Of a stretch of DNA of 64,000 nucleotides, positions 50,123 through 61,189 are shown piece after piece (positions within the stretch are counted from its first letter, which is position 1; each line of letters opens with the position of its first letter). The position numbers and the translations under genes are program-made. The DNA comes from Boswellia sacra (taxonomy: Eukaryota; Streptophyta; Magnoliopsida; Sapindales; Burseraceae): contig SNVD02006216.1 in NCBI GenBank assembly GCA_013180625.2, forward strand, positions 143,501 through 207,500. The letters run 5' to 3'. The notes beneath the pieces were generated by a model that did no database searches, was not told the DNA's origin, and was given only the letters and a program-made list of their open reading frames with translations.

Positions 50123-52038
50123 AACTTAGGAACAATAATGCACCCGACATGCGTTCAATTATACAGAATCTTTTTACACAACATTCCTTAATTATATCAT
50201 ATTTTTTCCCACTTATCTCTACATAATCACAAAAACAGAAAAATCCATACAGTGGTAGTTACAATCCCTAGGTGCCAATCAATTGGTTGGAAAAATAACA
50301 CATGGTAAATTATAGAGATTTCTAGGCTTTGGTGAAAGTGCCGTTGCCCCCAACTTTTGAAATAGTAGCAAATAACCCCAATTTCAGGTTGACGTTTGAG
50401 AATATGTTGTTTGAAACAAATTCTTTAATGTAAACACATTTTACCGCTATATGATTTATCCAAAAATAACAAGGTAAAATGCAAAACCTGTTAATAATTA
50501 AATACATAAAAATTAGAATCTTGATTTTCTAAAAAAAAATTCAATCTCTCAAATCTCCTTCCTTTTCACACTAAAAACATTTATTTACAAGCACAAAATT
50601 CTCATCTTTTTCTCTTGTAATTTTCTCAAGAGGTATTGGATAATATGCATAAAATTTTTTACACAAACATCAATTTATAGCTAAACTTACATTCCGTTGT
50701 GTCTTGACTTTACGTCAATACAAAAAAGGTGATTTTACCCTTTACAAAGAAAACAAATTACAAAAATGTCCCTTATATATGAAAAATATAAAATACCCTT
50801 AATTGTTCTGAGACTTCTATCTGAGTTGTGGAGAGCTAGCCCGTATCATCTCGAAATCTCGGATAGATTAGGAAGAGCCATATTACATATATATGATGAC
50901 GACTCCCATAAGGAAACAGATCGAAGCTTCTAGATGAGATGTGGCAGTGGGAGTAAACAACAAATATGAGAGATGGTAACACTGGATGGACTGGAATAAT
51001 GCTTATGGAACTGAATTACTGAAATAATGGTCTATATATTACTATCTGGACACTGTTCTGGAGAAATACAGAAACAACTATGATTGTCCGTTTGATCTGA
51101 CACTCAAGGATAGTGAATTGAAAATAATTCGTAAACTAATGATGTGAATAACATAGTTGGGACACAGTTAATCATGCAAAAGATAAAAATACAGAATGGC
51201 TACGACTGATGATAATAAACTATATGATGATTTTATGCAGATTCTACATGGGAATGACTGTATTTGGACTGTACTTGATGAAAATCATGCTTGACAGGTG
51301 TTTTTGGATAGTGGTTTGGCTATAAAAGACATAAACAAGGTTGTGCCTAATTTTAATGGTTAAGAAATGTGTTTAAGAAGTGTGTTTGGGTATGTAAGGG
51401 AATAAGCATGGTTGATGAATAACAATGAGGATGTATTTGAGGCTTTTGACATGTATTTCTTGATGATCTTATGATAATGTATGAAGGTCCTTATATAGCT
51501 AATGTATTGGACTTGTAGTTGATGTCAACTAGGAAAGGGGTAAGATAATAAAAGATAATTTTATAATTATCTTTAATTATCTTAATAAAACTACGAGATA
51601 AATATTAGGATAAAGTTTAGGGATATTTATCTAGGATAAATAATAAAATAAAATATAAGAATAATTCTAGAATAAATCTAGGAGACTTTTACCATATTTC
51701 CCTCACCCTTACCCTCAAGTATAATTTACCAAAATACCCTAAGTTGGCATTGGCTTTAACACATTGGGCTAAGTGGGCCTCATATTGTTTGTGCCAACCA
51801 ATCCGTACCCCACCAAAAAGCTCTATGGGTGGCTTGGATCCACTTGATCTGAGTATACAGATTAGATATAGTTTCATATTCAGATTCAGAGTTCAGATTC
51901 AAGATTTAGGCCCATGGGGATAGCTTCAGTCGAGCCCATGGGGCTTGATTAAGCCCAATATTGATTGTGCTAGCGTTAACTTTGTTTATGGGCTTATACT
52001 GATTGTATTGGATGTTATAGCCATGGACTTAGTACTAG

Positions 52039-52452
52039 TTGTATAGATTCAAAGTTCATATTCAAATTGGGCCAATAAGGCTTGAGGAAAATCGAGCTTC
52101 AACACATTCTAAACAATACAGCTTTGTTATAAAACCTAAAAAACCAATATCAAACACTAAATCAACAGTCACAATACTCAATTACAAATCCAATTCAAAT
52201 ACTCCATTGCGACAACAAAAAAAAGCCACCTCTAGCACCACGCCAGTGCAAATCCAAATCAGATACCTAGATCAAGAAATTGCAGAAGGTCTAAGAAAAC
52301 CCACCAAAAAGCAACCCCTAAACACCTACTGGCTAAACGAAGCAAAGGAACCCATAAAATCTACAAACAAACAAGCCCCGTTACCAAGATTCAAGAAGGC
52401 AAAGTGTAAGCAAAAACGAATTAACCCAAAAGAAGTTTTGAGACTATGTTGA
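52039..52452 (+). CDS. Unrecognised 137-codon ORF inside the putative TIR element
   Basis: I do not recognise this frame. It is basic and rich in Lys, Gln, Thr and Asn, with KPTKKQPLNTYWLNEAKEPI near the C-terminus and a Cys/Lys-rich tail (KAKCKQKR). No signal peptide or membrane helix. Neighbouring frames are poor. It could be a chance ORF, a captured exon or a gag-like leftover; codon use looks partly non-random. Low confidence that it is a gene. Confidence 0.2.
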   Translation: MYRFKVHIQIGPIRLEENRASTHSKQYSFVIKPKKPISNTKSTVTILNYKSNSNTPLRQQKKATSSTTPVQIQIRYLDQEIAEGLRKPTKKQPLNTYWLNEAKEPIKSTNKQAPLPRFKKAKCKQKRINPKEVLRLC

Positions 52453-52837
52453 ACGGTGCATGTGTTGGCTTAAGATTAGGTGTCAAGATAATTTAAATAT
52501 TTTTATTTTTTGAAATTATAGTGATATTTTTAATATTTTAGTATGTAAAAGTACCAAATTACCCTCGTCCTGTTTGTTGATTCTAACAGCTTCTGAAATT
52601 ATGGGTCATTAGGTATCGAAGGGGCTAAGATAAGCACTTAAATCTAGCCCAAGAAAAAGGAAACCAAAACCTAATAAGCCCAAAACATAACCAGGCCCAT
52701 GAGATTGGATAAGGTGAGGTGGCATAAAGGATAAGATTTGGGATTAGATTTCAAAGGAATATAATTAGAGCTTAAGATTTTGATTCGGTGACATTGCATG
52801 AGATATAAATAAAGAATAAGAAATGATAGATTTGGGG

Positions 52838-52935
52838 TTTTTTTTTTTTTTTTTGGGGGAGGGGGGGGGGGGGGGGGGGGGGGGGGGTGTGGGTGGGTGT
52901 TGGGGTTGTTAGGGTTGCGGGGGGCAAGGGAGCGT
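52838..52935 (+). repeat. Poly-T / poly-G tract with a 27-G run
   Basis: A T run (52838-52854) passes directly into GGGGGA and then 27 consecutive G (52861-52887), followed by G-rich DNA (TGTGGGTGGGTGTTGGGGTT, then GTTAGGGTTGCGGGG). G-quadruplex-prone. Homopolymers this long are rare and can also be sequencing or assembly artefacts. Confidence 0.85.
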
Positions 52936-53145
52936 GTTCTCTTTGAACAGTAATGGAAAAAAATAAAAAAGAAACTGATAGAGAGAGAGAGAGTTCTTAA
53001 TTAAACTAGCCTAAATAGCCATTTCTAATCTTCTACCTCATATTCTCCCTTTCTTTTCTTTATCATATGGGGTTGATTTAGTCCACACATGGCTAGATTC
53101 GATCTGGGAATAGTGAGAGAGTTTTTAGAAAGAGCTCTTATAGGG

Positions 53146-53445
53146 AGTTTGACATTTTTAGAGAGAGAAAGCTCTTATTCTGATTGTGATATGGCCCTTA
53201 CTAGCCTTGCTTGAGCCTTTCATGGAGGTATTGAGATGAGAGGAACTTTTCCACATAGACCTCTCATTTTAGCTTTGATATGGCTTCTGCCAATCCACCT
53301 ACACTCTTACCAGCCTCACTTGAGGCTTTCATAAAGGTATTGAGATGAAAATCTTGTCCTAAAGAGAGAAGGACATTTTTAGAGAGAGAAAGATATCATC
53401 CTGGCTCTCATATGGCCCTTGCCAATCCACCTACGCTATTATTAT
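53146..53445 (+). repeat. Imperfect tandem repeat, about 100-bp unit, nearly three copies
   Basis: Each unit contains TTTTTAGAGAGAGAAAG (or a decayed version), GATATGGC or CATATGGC, a CTTGCCAATCCACCTAC-type segment and CTTTCATGGAGGTATTGAGATGA. Visible at about 53146-53245, 53260-53350 and 53365-53445 (last copy partial). Inside the putative TIR element. Confidence 0.6.
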
Positions 53446-53949
53446 GGTGTTCTAGTATATGTCACACATGATAAACGTGAGCAAGACATGGGTTTTGTTT
53501 CAAAGACATTCTCATTGGTAAACCCACAGAATAGTAAAAGGAGGTCATATCTTGACTCATTCAGAGAGTAAACTTAAGCAGAAAGGGGTTACAACCTCTT
53601 CTCATGGGTCCAATATTGTTTATACTTTCATATTATTTCATTATCTACTTATTATCTCTATTGTTACTATATAGAAATTGTCTCCTCCATGTTTCTTATA
53701 TCTAACTTAGGCATCAGAGTGCCTTTGTAAATACATCCCTCCTCCTGCTCAGAGAAAGAGGCCATTGAAGTGGATTATGTGAGAAGAACCATTTTGCTAG
53801 CACCCCGACTAGCCCAACCATAAGGGGGCAGGCCTAACTAACCCATTTATAAAGGTATAACATTAAGCTTGTTCAGCTACTATTTCAAAAATTAGGGGCA
53901 AAGTTTACTTTGATCAAAATCTAAGGGTCTCTAGGAATTACCCAAGTAA

Positions 53950-55440
53950 TGCACCCAACATGCATACATAAAAGTATATCTATCTCTTTTTCCACTTATA
54001 TTTGCATGATGACAAATCCAGTTCACATAATTTCTTATTCAATAAAGATCCATTACTTTCTCCCGACATATTTTTTTGAACACGCAAACCCAATTTTCGT
54101 CTTGCTTTACTGAAACCCAAACCCACCTTATCATTAATTTGTTCAAATGATCATTGTTCTTGAGCAGAAAATATTCAGCTTCAATATGCAAACTTTGCTG
54201 AAAGCACGAGGGTTCATATTGGGATTTGATCACTACGGAGCCCTACCCCAAGCCTTACAAAGTTTCTTTTTATTTTAAATAATACTATACCTACAACCCC
54301 CTTACAACCAATTTTTTTCACGACCTGAGTTGAGAAAATCCTACTAAAGATGTAACGTCTTTTATTTATTTTTGTTTTTCCCTCCTCTAGACAATTTTTG
54401 TCAACCCAGATTGTAAGGAGAGTTCGTTGTGAGTGGGTTATTAGTGTAGCATTGCTCTTTCATTTTCATTTTCATTTTTTTTTGTTTTTGCAATTTACAC
54501 CTTAAAGTACCTTCCTTTTTATTCAGGTCAACATAATTGATAATTATTATTTCTTCATTTTGTGAACAAAAAATGTCAAATTTTAGCTCCACCCCTGATA
54601 ATGCATATAACACCAAAGATCTATTATCTATTGGATGGACAACTGCAATGGAATTGATTTTTTTATTTATTCATATTCTTAAAATTATACTCATTATTAA
54701 TTCGATCTCTAGTGTTTACTATGCACCTTGTTCAACTATGTCCATAAAGAGTATGCATATAAAAAAAGATAGACAACCAGGATTCAGTAAACGATCAACT
54801 TCTATATATTAACAAGTGAAGCTAGGAAATTGGCGCTTATATCTAGAACACTTTACCATGCTAGAAACCTTTCTTCTTCTTTCTTCTTCTTCGTCTTCTT
54901 TTTTAATTTTTACGGTTTGAATGTGATACCAAATATTTACTATTAATTTACTATCCTATAGAAAGTGTTTATAAATAATTGAATGTATTTATAAGGTAAA
55001 TTATAAGGTTATTTATTTTATCACTTAAAACTTAATAGAACTTAAGAGAACTAAACACTTATTAGCACACAATTTTTTTTTTTTACAACTCAATCTTATG
55101 TTTGGGCTGAGGAGGCCCAGGCACCTCGAGGCCGAACAATTGGCCCTTAAATGTAAGAAAATCAAACAGTACTTTACTACTAGATCCCGTATTTATGGGT
55201 TTACCTACAATGCATACCGAGTATATAACGCACCTAATTCAACAATCTCAGGTCTGCCACTAATCGCTGCAGCCACGTGCACTTCCACAATGATAGTTTC
55301 GTGAAATAAGCATTATAGGGGTATTGCAGTACTAATGAGCAATTTGCTAATGATATTGCATTTACAAACTATATTTATCTTTGTAATATGTTTGCAGCTT
55401 TGCAGGTTTAAAACACTTGTAGATGATGCGAAAATTATGC
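53950..55440. other. Intergenic DNA with a TTC microsatellite
   Basis: No gene recognised. A CTT/TTC tract lies at about 54867-54902. Short frames at 54537-54812 and 55098-55304 show no family likeness. Confidence 0.45.
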
Positions 55441-55449
55441 ATTAAGGAG

Positions 55450-56900
55450 AAGTATGAAAAATGTAATGGCTGTCCCTTTTTGTTTTTTTTTTAAATGTTG
55501 TTAGAATACAAGTCCTAGAATGAGTTAAAAGACGTCTTTCTGTTTTTAAAAAGTTGCTATTATAGTCTTTTTATTTTGGGTCTATCATGTACGTCATCCA
55601 ATGTATGCCAATAAGCAACAAGTTAACATTCAAATGCAACGCAAATACGCATATTAAACTTGGTAATAATCACAAGTACTCTTTACAAACTTGAAAGCAG
55701 TTAAGCAACTAGTTAACTTAACGAATGCAAGGATTTATGTGTACATAGCATTGATTATTTCACTTAAAATTCTTATAATGGGCTTCAAGCAAGTGAGCTT
55801 CTGAAGGTCAAACCAGATCCGCCCAAATTCTCTTCCATTAATTTTTGGAAGCGTCCGGTCATTGCAGGGGTGAAATTATTTCTCCAATCTCCCACATTGC
55901 CTTTCCGAAGGTAGTCACTTTTTTTAGTGTTAGCAATGTACGTACCAGTCTTGTTTGCCTCTAAACTTCTCATGTTATCGAAGCTGCACAACTTTGATAT
56001 TTCTTCTATCACTTCTTGCTTCTCTTCTTCCCTAGAGAAAGAACATCCTTAGAAATCAGCTAATCTTTTAATATAAAAGTGGATGTCCTCTTTCAAATCT
56101 TCATATTTCAAGAAAAGTATCTTGTTCGGTTCTTCTGTACTGGCCTTCCAATACCCCAACAAATGTTACCAAAAGGGGCCATATCCTTGAACTCCATTAC
56201 AAGTCATTTCAAAAGCTTCATCTAGTGAACGCACATACTGATCTGAAGCGTTAGTGTCCTCTTGTATTTTGTGCACGAAAAGCCCTGCAGAGATGAATTG
56301 GTCAAAAGGGTTTCTGCACCAATAAACAATGCGACAATTAGAATTCATGATGGAGTTTGGAAGTGAAGCATATGGGCAATGCGTTGCAAAAAGTCTTGGC
56401 GTAGGAAGGTCTTCAAGACTTGGAAGAGCTTGATTTTCTTATAAAGGTCATACTCAAAGAAAGGTACTAGGTTATGAGCAAGGGGATGTTGTCTAATGTA
56501 TAACGAGAACGGTTAACAATATTAGATGTGAGGGCTTTTAACCAAGTAGTGCCTGATTTTGGCAAGGTGACTAGAATTATTTCATTCTCTTGGGGACTGA
56601 AGTGCCTCTGAAACAAAACCAGGCCTTCAATGGCTATAGATGGACACCAAAAATTTTGGTATTTGTAGTAATAATAACTGCCCCGGACTTTCACTTTGGG
56701 AAGGCTCAACACTAGTTCTTCAATCTTATTTCTTAGCTCTTCTTCCTTTACAGGCGAAGTGTTTTGGGAAATTGGGAGTCTACTGTTTTGTCCATCATTT
56801 TGAGAATGGAATCAGTTGACGAGAAAATATTGTGGCACTGAGAACAGATGCCGTTGCATATGTATACTGCTTTCTTACTGGTCGTTCTACGGTACAGCTT
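55450..56900 (-). pseudogene. Inverted duplicate of the sulfotransferase locus, inactivated
   Basis: Aligns along its whole length, in reverse orientation, with 27.60-29.03 kb, including promoter-side and 3'-flanking DNA. Coding likeness runs from about 56795 to 55785. Lesions against the intact copy: an 8-bp insertion shortly after the start codon (near 56765); a 13-bp deletion near 56480; loss of one A in the poly-A of the KKNQ codons (near 56435); Glu to TAA right after GPFW (near 56168); Leu to TAA after ADF (near 56051). The PAPS-binding motifs LPKSGTTWLKAL and RNPFDQFIS survive in separate frames. A clear pseudogene from a segmental duplication. Confidence 0.93.
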
Positions 56901-56999
56901 ATTTACCCGTCCAGCTATTGTTTTGACTGTCAGATTTAAGTCTTAGTTTCCAACTGCAATCCGACGGCTGGCTTTAAATGTGGCTATTAATGAAAATTT

Positions 57000-57290
57000 T
57001 ACCTACAACCTAATAAACCGGTAATATTCTCCTTTGGTGGTTTTGCATTTTGCATGAAACCCATCCAAGTGTCCAAATGTCCACGAACATGATAAGCCCG
57101 AAAGAGAGCACAGAGTAGACAGATGCCTTGGGCTTCACTATAGTCAGAGTCACAAGAGAACAAGGAAAGCAAACAATGGTGCCAAGATTACCATTACCAA
57201 TAGCTTCATCATCTTCTCTAAGTTTCCCAGCCCACACTAGACCTTTTCTTCATCGTTACTCCTCGTTCAAATATTCCTCTTTTTGCTTTT
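57000..57290 (-). other. Unrecognised segment between two sulfotransferase remnants
   Basis: A frame at 57237-57010 (-) with a hydrophobic stretch (ASVYSVLSFGLIMFVDIW), preceded by GKLREDDEAIGNGNLGTIVC. It looks like a single membrane segment, but I know no family. It starts where likeness to the sulfotransferase ends (about 57300). Possibly another fragment inserted there, or chance. Confidence 0.3.
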
Positions 57291-57302
57291 AGATAATTAT
57301 AC

Positions 57303-57370
57303 TAAACCAAGAACGGCTGCTTTCTAATGCATAATGAGAACGGTTGACAATGGTATATGTGAGGGCTTTT
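57303..57370 (-). pseudogene. Third sulfotransferase copy, internal fragment (right of the insertion in gene order)
   Basis: The minus strand reads WLKALTYTIVNRSHYALESS, matching residues 82-101 of the intact enzyme. It is the continuation of the N-terminal part at 62373-62587, separated from it by the CACTA-like element. No further downstream coding sequence is visible, so this copy is also truncated at its 3' side. Confidence 0.85.
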
Positions 57371-57785
57371 AACCAAGTGGACTACAACAGGAAATACTAT
57401 TTACGGCGGGCCAAAACCGTCGTAAAAACACATTTGCGGCGGTTATGCGGCGGTTCTCAACCGCCGTAAAAACAACCGTAGTAAAAGCTTTTACGGGCGG
57501 TTTTGACCCACGTAAATAGTCTTTTACGACGGTTTAGTTGTTCGACGCAAAAACAAACGACGAAACAGGATCCGCAATTACCACACCTTTTTACGACGGT
57601 TTTGTGTCCGCCGTAAAAAGTCAAATATTTGTGACGGACAAAAAACCTCCGTAAAAAGTCACAAAATCGCCGTAAAAAGTTTTTATACAATTTTTGTACA
57701 ACTATCGTTGGTTGATGAAAAACCACCGTAAATAGTTAGAAAATTTTTTTTGCATCGACCAAGAAACCGCCGTAAATAGTTAAGT
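57371..57785. repeat. Left subterminal repeat array of the CACTA-like element
   Basis: Repeated 9-10-mers around CCGCCGTAAA(T/A)AGT and TTTACGGCGG in both directions, for example TATTTACGGCGGG, CAACCGCCGTAAAAAC, TTTTACGACGGTTT, TGTCCGCCGTAAAAAGTC, AACCACCGTAAATAGTTAG and AAACCGCCGTAAATAGTTA. One palindrome (GGCGGTTCTCAACCGCC) at about 57444-57460. Confidence 0.85.
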
Positions 57786-58084
57786 TTCGCTGCTTGTGTA
57801 ATTCTATATTTATTTACTATTTACAAAATAATTAAACTATCTCAGAAAAATGTATTGGCAATTTTGTAATCATTCATTCAATGAATATAATAAAATCAAA
57901 TCAAATACAAAAATATCTCATATAATGGTTCAATCATAACCAAGAAAATCAAATATAACGCAATCATCATCCACACTGTTCAATATGTTATTATCAAACA
58001 GTTAAACAACATATCAGTTAGATAGCTTAACAACCTTCACATAGTTTAATCATCTGATAAGTAAATTTACACAAAACTTGGTAA

Positions 58085-58500
58085 ACAAAATTATCCATGT
58101 TTTGTCTTAGACGTAACCTTCATACTAGCATCCCCATAAACTCCAAAATTATCCTCTTCAAAAGCTCCATTGGACAATAACTCACCCTCTTCTTTTTCAA
58201 TTTTGGAGGGCCTAATAGATTCTTCATGATATTTATTGACCTTAGCACCATCTTTAAAAACTCCATTAGCTAATAGAGCCGGTTTTGCAAGATCGCCACC
58301 CTGAGAAACCAATTACATATTAACATCAGTATGCATAAGTAAATAACCCATTGTTCTCTCAACTGATGACTTCTACATCAAATAGGATTTCATAGTTGTC
58401 AAAACTGTAAAATCATACCTCTGATGGAGGGACTTCATCAAAACTAGAGTCAAGTTTCTGGCCCTCACGAATATTATCACTAGGTCTCGAAGGTGTTGCA
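58085..58500 (-). pseudogene. Captured SIN3-like co-repressor fragment (copy 1)
   Basis: The minus strand reads PSRPSDNIREGQKLDSSFDE in one exon-like block (about 58490-58420) and, after an intron-like gap, KVNKYHEESIRPSKIEKEEG then GAFEEDNFGVYGD (58305-58090). The [24 protein letters not shown] block is a hallmark of plant SIN3-like (SNL) proteins, scaffolds of a histone deacetylase complex. Only a small middle piece is present, without PAH domains or the HDAC-interaction region. The intron is retained, so it was copied at DNA level. Part of it (58224-58460) is repeated at 58845-59080. Confidence 0.7.
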
Positions 58501-58844
58501 ACACAACCTTTAAGTCAAAAATAATCTCAATATTGTAGTGCAATTGAAGTAGGTAAAAATAAGTAACTACCATATAAAAACTGAAAGAAAATCATAAAAA
58601 TATTTGAAATACTTCAGTGCCAGTTTTGGCATGAATTTTTCCCCACCAATTGCATTTCCAACTAATCATTTTACATCACAAGCTATATTCTCTCTAGGCA
58701 CAAAACTAAATTCTCAAGATGTTCTGCTTAGAGCATCGCCATCTTATGTTTTACCTCAATGCACCTTAAATTTAGAGCTGTAACGTAATAGAAGTCAAAG
58801 AGAGAATAAGAAAAGTCAAAGTCAATTAACGTAATAGTTGTCAT

Positions 58845-59080
58845 GAAATTTATTGACCTTAGCACCATCCTTGAAAACTCCATTAGCTAATGGAGCAGGT
58901 TTTGCAAGATCACCAACCTGAGAAACCAATTACATATTTAACATCAGAACGCAAAAATAAATAACCTATTATCCTTTCAGCTGGTGACTTCTACGTCAAG
59001 TAGGATTTCATAGTTGTCAAAACTACAAAATCATACCTCTGATGGAGGGACTTCATCAAAAGTAGAGTCAAGTTTCATCA
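58845..59080 (-). repeat. Captured SIN3-like fragment (copy 2, partial duplicate)
   Basis: Aligns with 58224-58460 over about 235 bp including intron sequence (TTTATTGACCTTAGCACCAT, TGAGAAACCAATTACATAT, TCATAGTTGTCAAAACT, GATGGAGGGACTTCATCAAA). It lacks the conserved acidic exon end found in copy 1. Suggests an internal duplication in the element or two capture events from the same source. Confidence 0.8.
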
Positions 59081-59109
59081 AAATCATAGGTGTCATGCTC
59101 TTAAATGTA

Positions 59110-59520
59110 CAATAATCCACCCCTACAGTTGCTCTTGCATAACTGCCCCGAGCATTGGCATGCTAGCCTTTCTTTGCATTCATCCACGTCTGCAATATGA
59201 TCAATATAAAATGGCCTATCATTATTTACTCCTGCAATGAGATAATGCTATCTGACAGAAATGGAGAAACTGGTGGAATAATTGCAGTACCTTCACAATG
59301 ATGGACTTCATCACCCTTAAATCCTTTTGGACACTTGCAACCTTGTAAATGATCCTCCTGAATGATCCGTCATAAAACCATTAATTTTTTTAATTAAAAA
59401 AAGTCAGCCAACAAATAGAAGTTACTTACAATGCAAGCAGAATAAGTTTTGCCATCTTGGGTTTTCTTCCAACACCCTCCATTATTAATTTCCCAATGTA
59501 AAGCTCCTGAGGCTGTTTAA
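59110..59520 (-). pseudogene. Captured vacuolar sorting receptor fragment (EGF-like exons)
   Basis: Three exon-like blocks on the minus strand with intron-like gaps: [20 protein letters not shown] then KTYSACI (about 59512-59432), EDHLQGCKCPKGFKGDEVHH then CE (about 59360-59293) and DVDECKERLACQC (about 59189-59150). These match successive parts of the Cys-rich EGF repeats of plant vacuolar sorting receptors, which carry cargo from the Golgi/TGN to the vacuole. The first expected Cys (ALRCEINN) is Trp here and the last block drifts off after ACQC. Introns are kept, so the copy was made from DNA. The protease-associated, transmembrane and tail regions are absent. Confidence 0.85.
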
Positions 59521-59524
59521 AGAA

Positions 59525-60400
59525 ACAAGCAACATATTCATGTAAACCAAGCATGTATAAATAGTAAAATTAAAATCACATTTTCTTATTAGTCTAATTA
59601 TATGAATGTATATTGAAAACCATTAAATGATGTTGAGAGTCATTTGTATAAATCCGAAATTATAAATGCTGTAATGGCCACGGCTGAAATTGTGTTGGGC
59701 CCGAGTAATTATTTGAGTTGGAGCAGCCCAACCCATTGGTTTTTTAAATAAAAAAATTGATGATGTTATTATATATTTATTTTACATAAATTATAAATTG
59801 ACGCAAGGACGAATGAACTAGTCATGTAGGGAGAGATAAGGATACATTTTTTTAATTTTGAAAAGGAAGGGAGACAAGTTCATTAAATGCTGGAATCTTG
59901 TCTATTACAAAATAATATTTAACTTGATTTTTTTTATATCAAGCATGAAAAGGCAGAAAGACAATTAAAATTATAATTTGCCTTGAGAGAAGAGAAGTGG
60001 TTCACGTGGCTGGTGGAAGGCTTATAATCATTTAGTATATATTTTATTTATTTGCTGGACTTTCACATGAATCACATCTAATCAATTCTTCACTATTCTT
60101 ACGAATCAAATAATTCTAATTTCTAATTAAAGATCGGATCTTCAATCCTTTTTATGTTTTTCGAAAGAAATGTAGTATGAGTTAATAAAAAAATGGTATT
60201 TAAACTAAAATTCCATATTTACAATTAGCATCTTGCAACATTAACCTCTTTCTCTACCTTTATAATTTGTTTCCACTGCTGAAAACAATAATAAAGCCAT
60301 TATAAATAATAATGACAACAGCAATAATAATAATAACAATACATGTGCAATTATGTTTTTAAAATTCTACTTTGATTCAAATTCTTGTATATAAAGAATT
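59525..60400. other. Non-coding filler inside the Pack-CACTA element
   Basis: AT-rich sequence without a recognisable exon. Short AAT/ATA microsatellite-like patches around 60300-60340. It could be intron of a captured gene. Confidence 0.45.
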
Positions 60401-60408
60401 GAAATTTG

Positions 60409-61060
60409 CTAACGTGGCTTAGATATCTTACGCAATAGGTGACGATATGGTAAAGCAGTTGTGCTTGTTAGAACCATAGTGAATCGGCATCTGCCAGCCT
60501 CTCCCGTAATCATCCCTGTTTCCAAACAATTGGTTGGCAAATTCTTGCAATGTGGAACCTCGCCACAGCAAAACTCCAGGCTCTCAATACTACAACATAT
60601 TACATTAATTAGACTCATGTCAGCATCAATTATTTTTATCCAACCAAAGCATTTAGAGAATGCAGGACAGAACAGCTCCACATTAGTTATCCTAAGCTAG
60701 ATGTAGATGTAAAGATTAGCCAAGAGAAAAAAAAATTTTTTTTATCTGCTTATCAGTAAGATAGATGGCCAAGTCATAACTAAATTTGTATCCACACACG
60801 AAGGTCCTTATGGCACAATCAATATCAAATGGGGGTTACGAAGCACATAAATTGTTACCATTCATGTACGGGTCACCTAGCTGAACAGCACAATAAAACC
60901 AATGATCAGAATAAAATACCTTTACCCACTCTGAAACAAGGCCAATGATTCCCATATTTAAGAAAATCATCTTTGACCCCAACTTTGTCGCTACCTTCTT
61001 CCGCAAGTAGGATTCATCAGGCCTAAATGCATCCAAATAGGCATTGTACCGTTGAAAAAC
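60409..61060 (-). pseudogene. Captured exons of an unidentified gene
   Basis: Two exon-like frames. 61060-60836: YNAYLDAFRPDESYLRKKVA, then KLGSKMIFLNMGIIGLVSEW and KVFYSDHWFYCAVQ. 60681-60409: AFSKCFGWIKIIDADMSLIN, IESLEFCCGEVPHCKNLPTN and EAGRCRFTMVL. Both look like real coding sequence (balanced composition, Cys-rich second part), but I do not recognise the family. They share the minus-strand orientation of the other captured pieces. They may come from one source gene or two. Confidence 0.5.
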
Positions 61061-61189
61061 TGTAAAGAGTGCATTGGATAACTCATCTGATTAGGGTTTT
61101 ACATCCTACAGAGAATTCAAATCATAAAAAACATAAGAATTTGTGAAGAAGAAAAAGCAAGCGAGCCCACAATCCCATGGATAAACTAT

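Larger units (their letters stand above)
50304..53943. mobile_element. Putative 3.6-kb TIR transposon (Mutator-like, non-autonomous)
   Basis: The left end (GGTAAATTATAGAGATTTCT...TTTTGAAATAGTAGC, 50304-50370) and the reverse complement of the right end (GGGTAATTCCTAGAGACCCT...TTTTGAAATAGTAGC, 53943-53877) align over about 67 bp at roughly 70%. Flanks share a weak 10-11-bp duplication (AAATAACACAT and AAGTAATGCAC, 7 of 11). Long TIRs and a long duplication suggest a MULE, but no transposase is visible. The interior holds an unrecognised ORF, a G27 run and a short tandem array. Confidence 0.5.
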
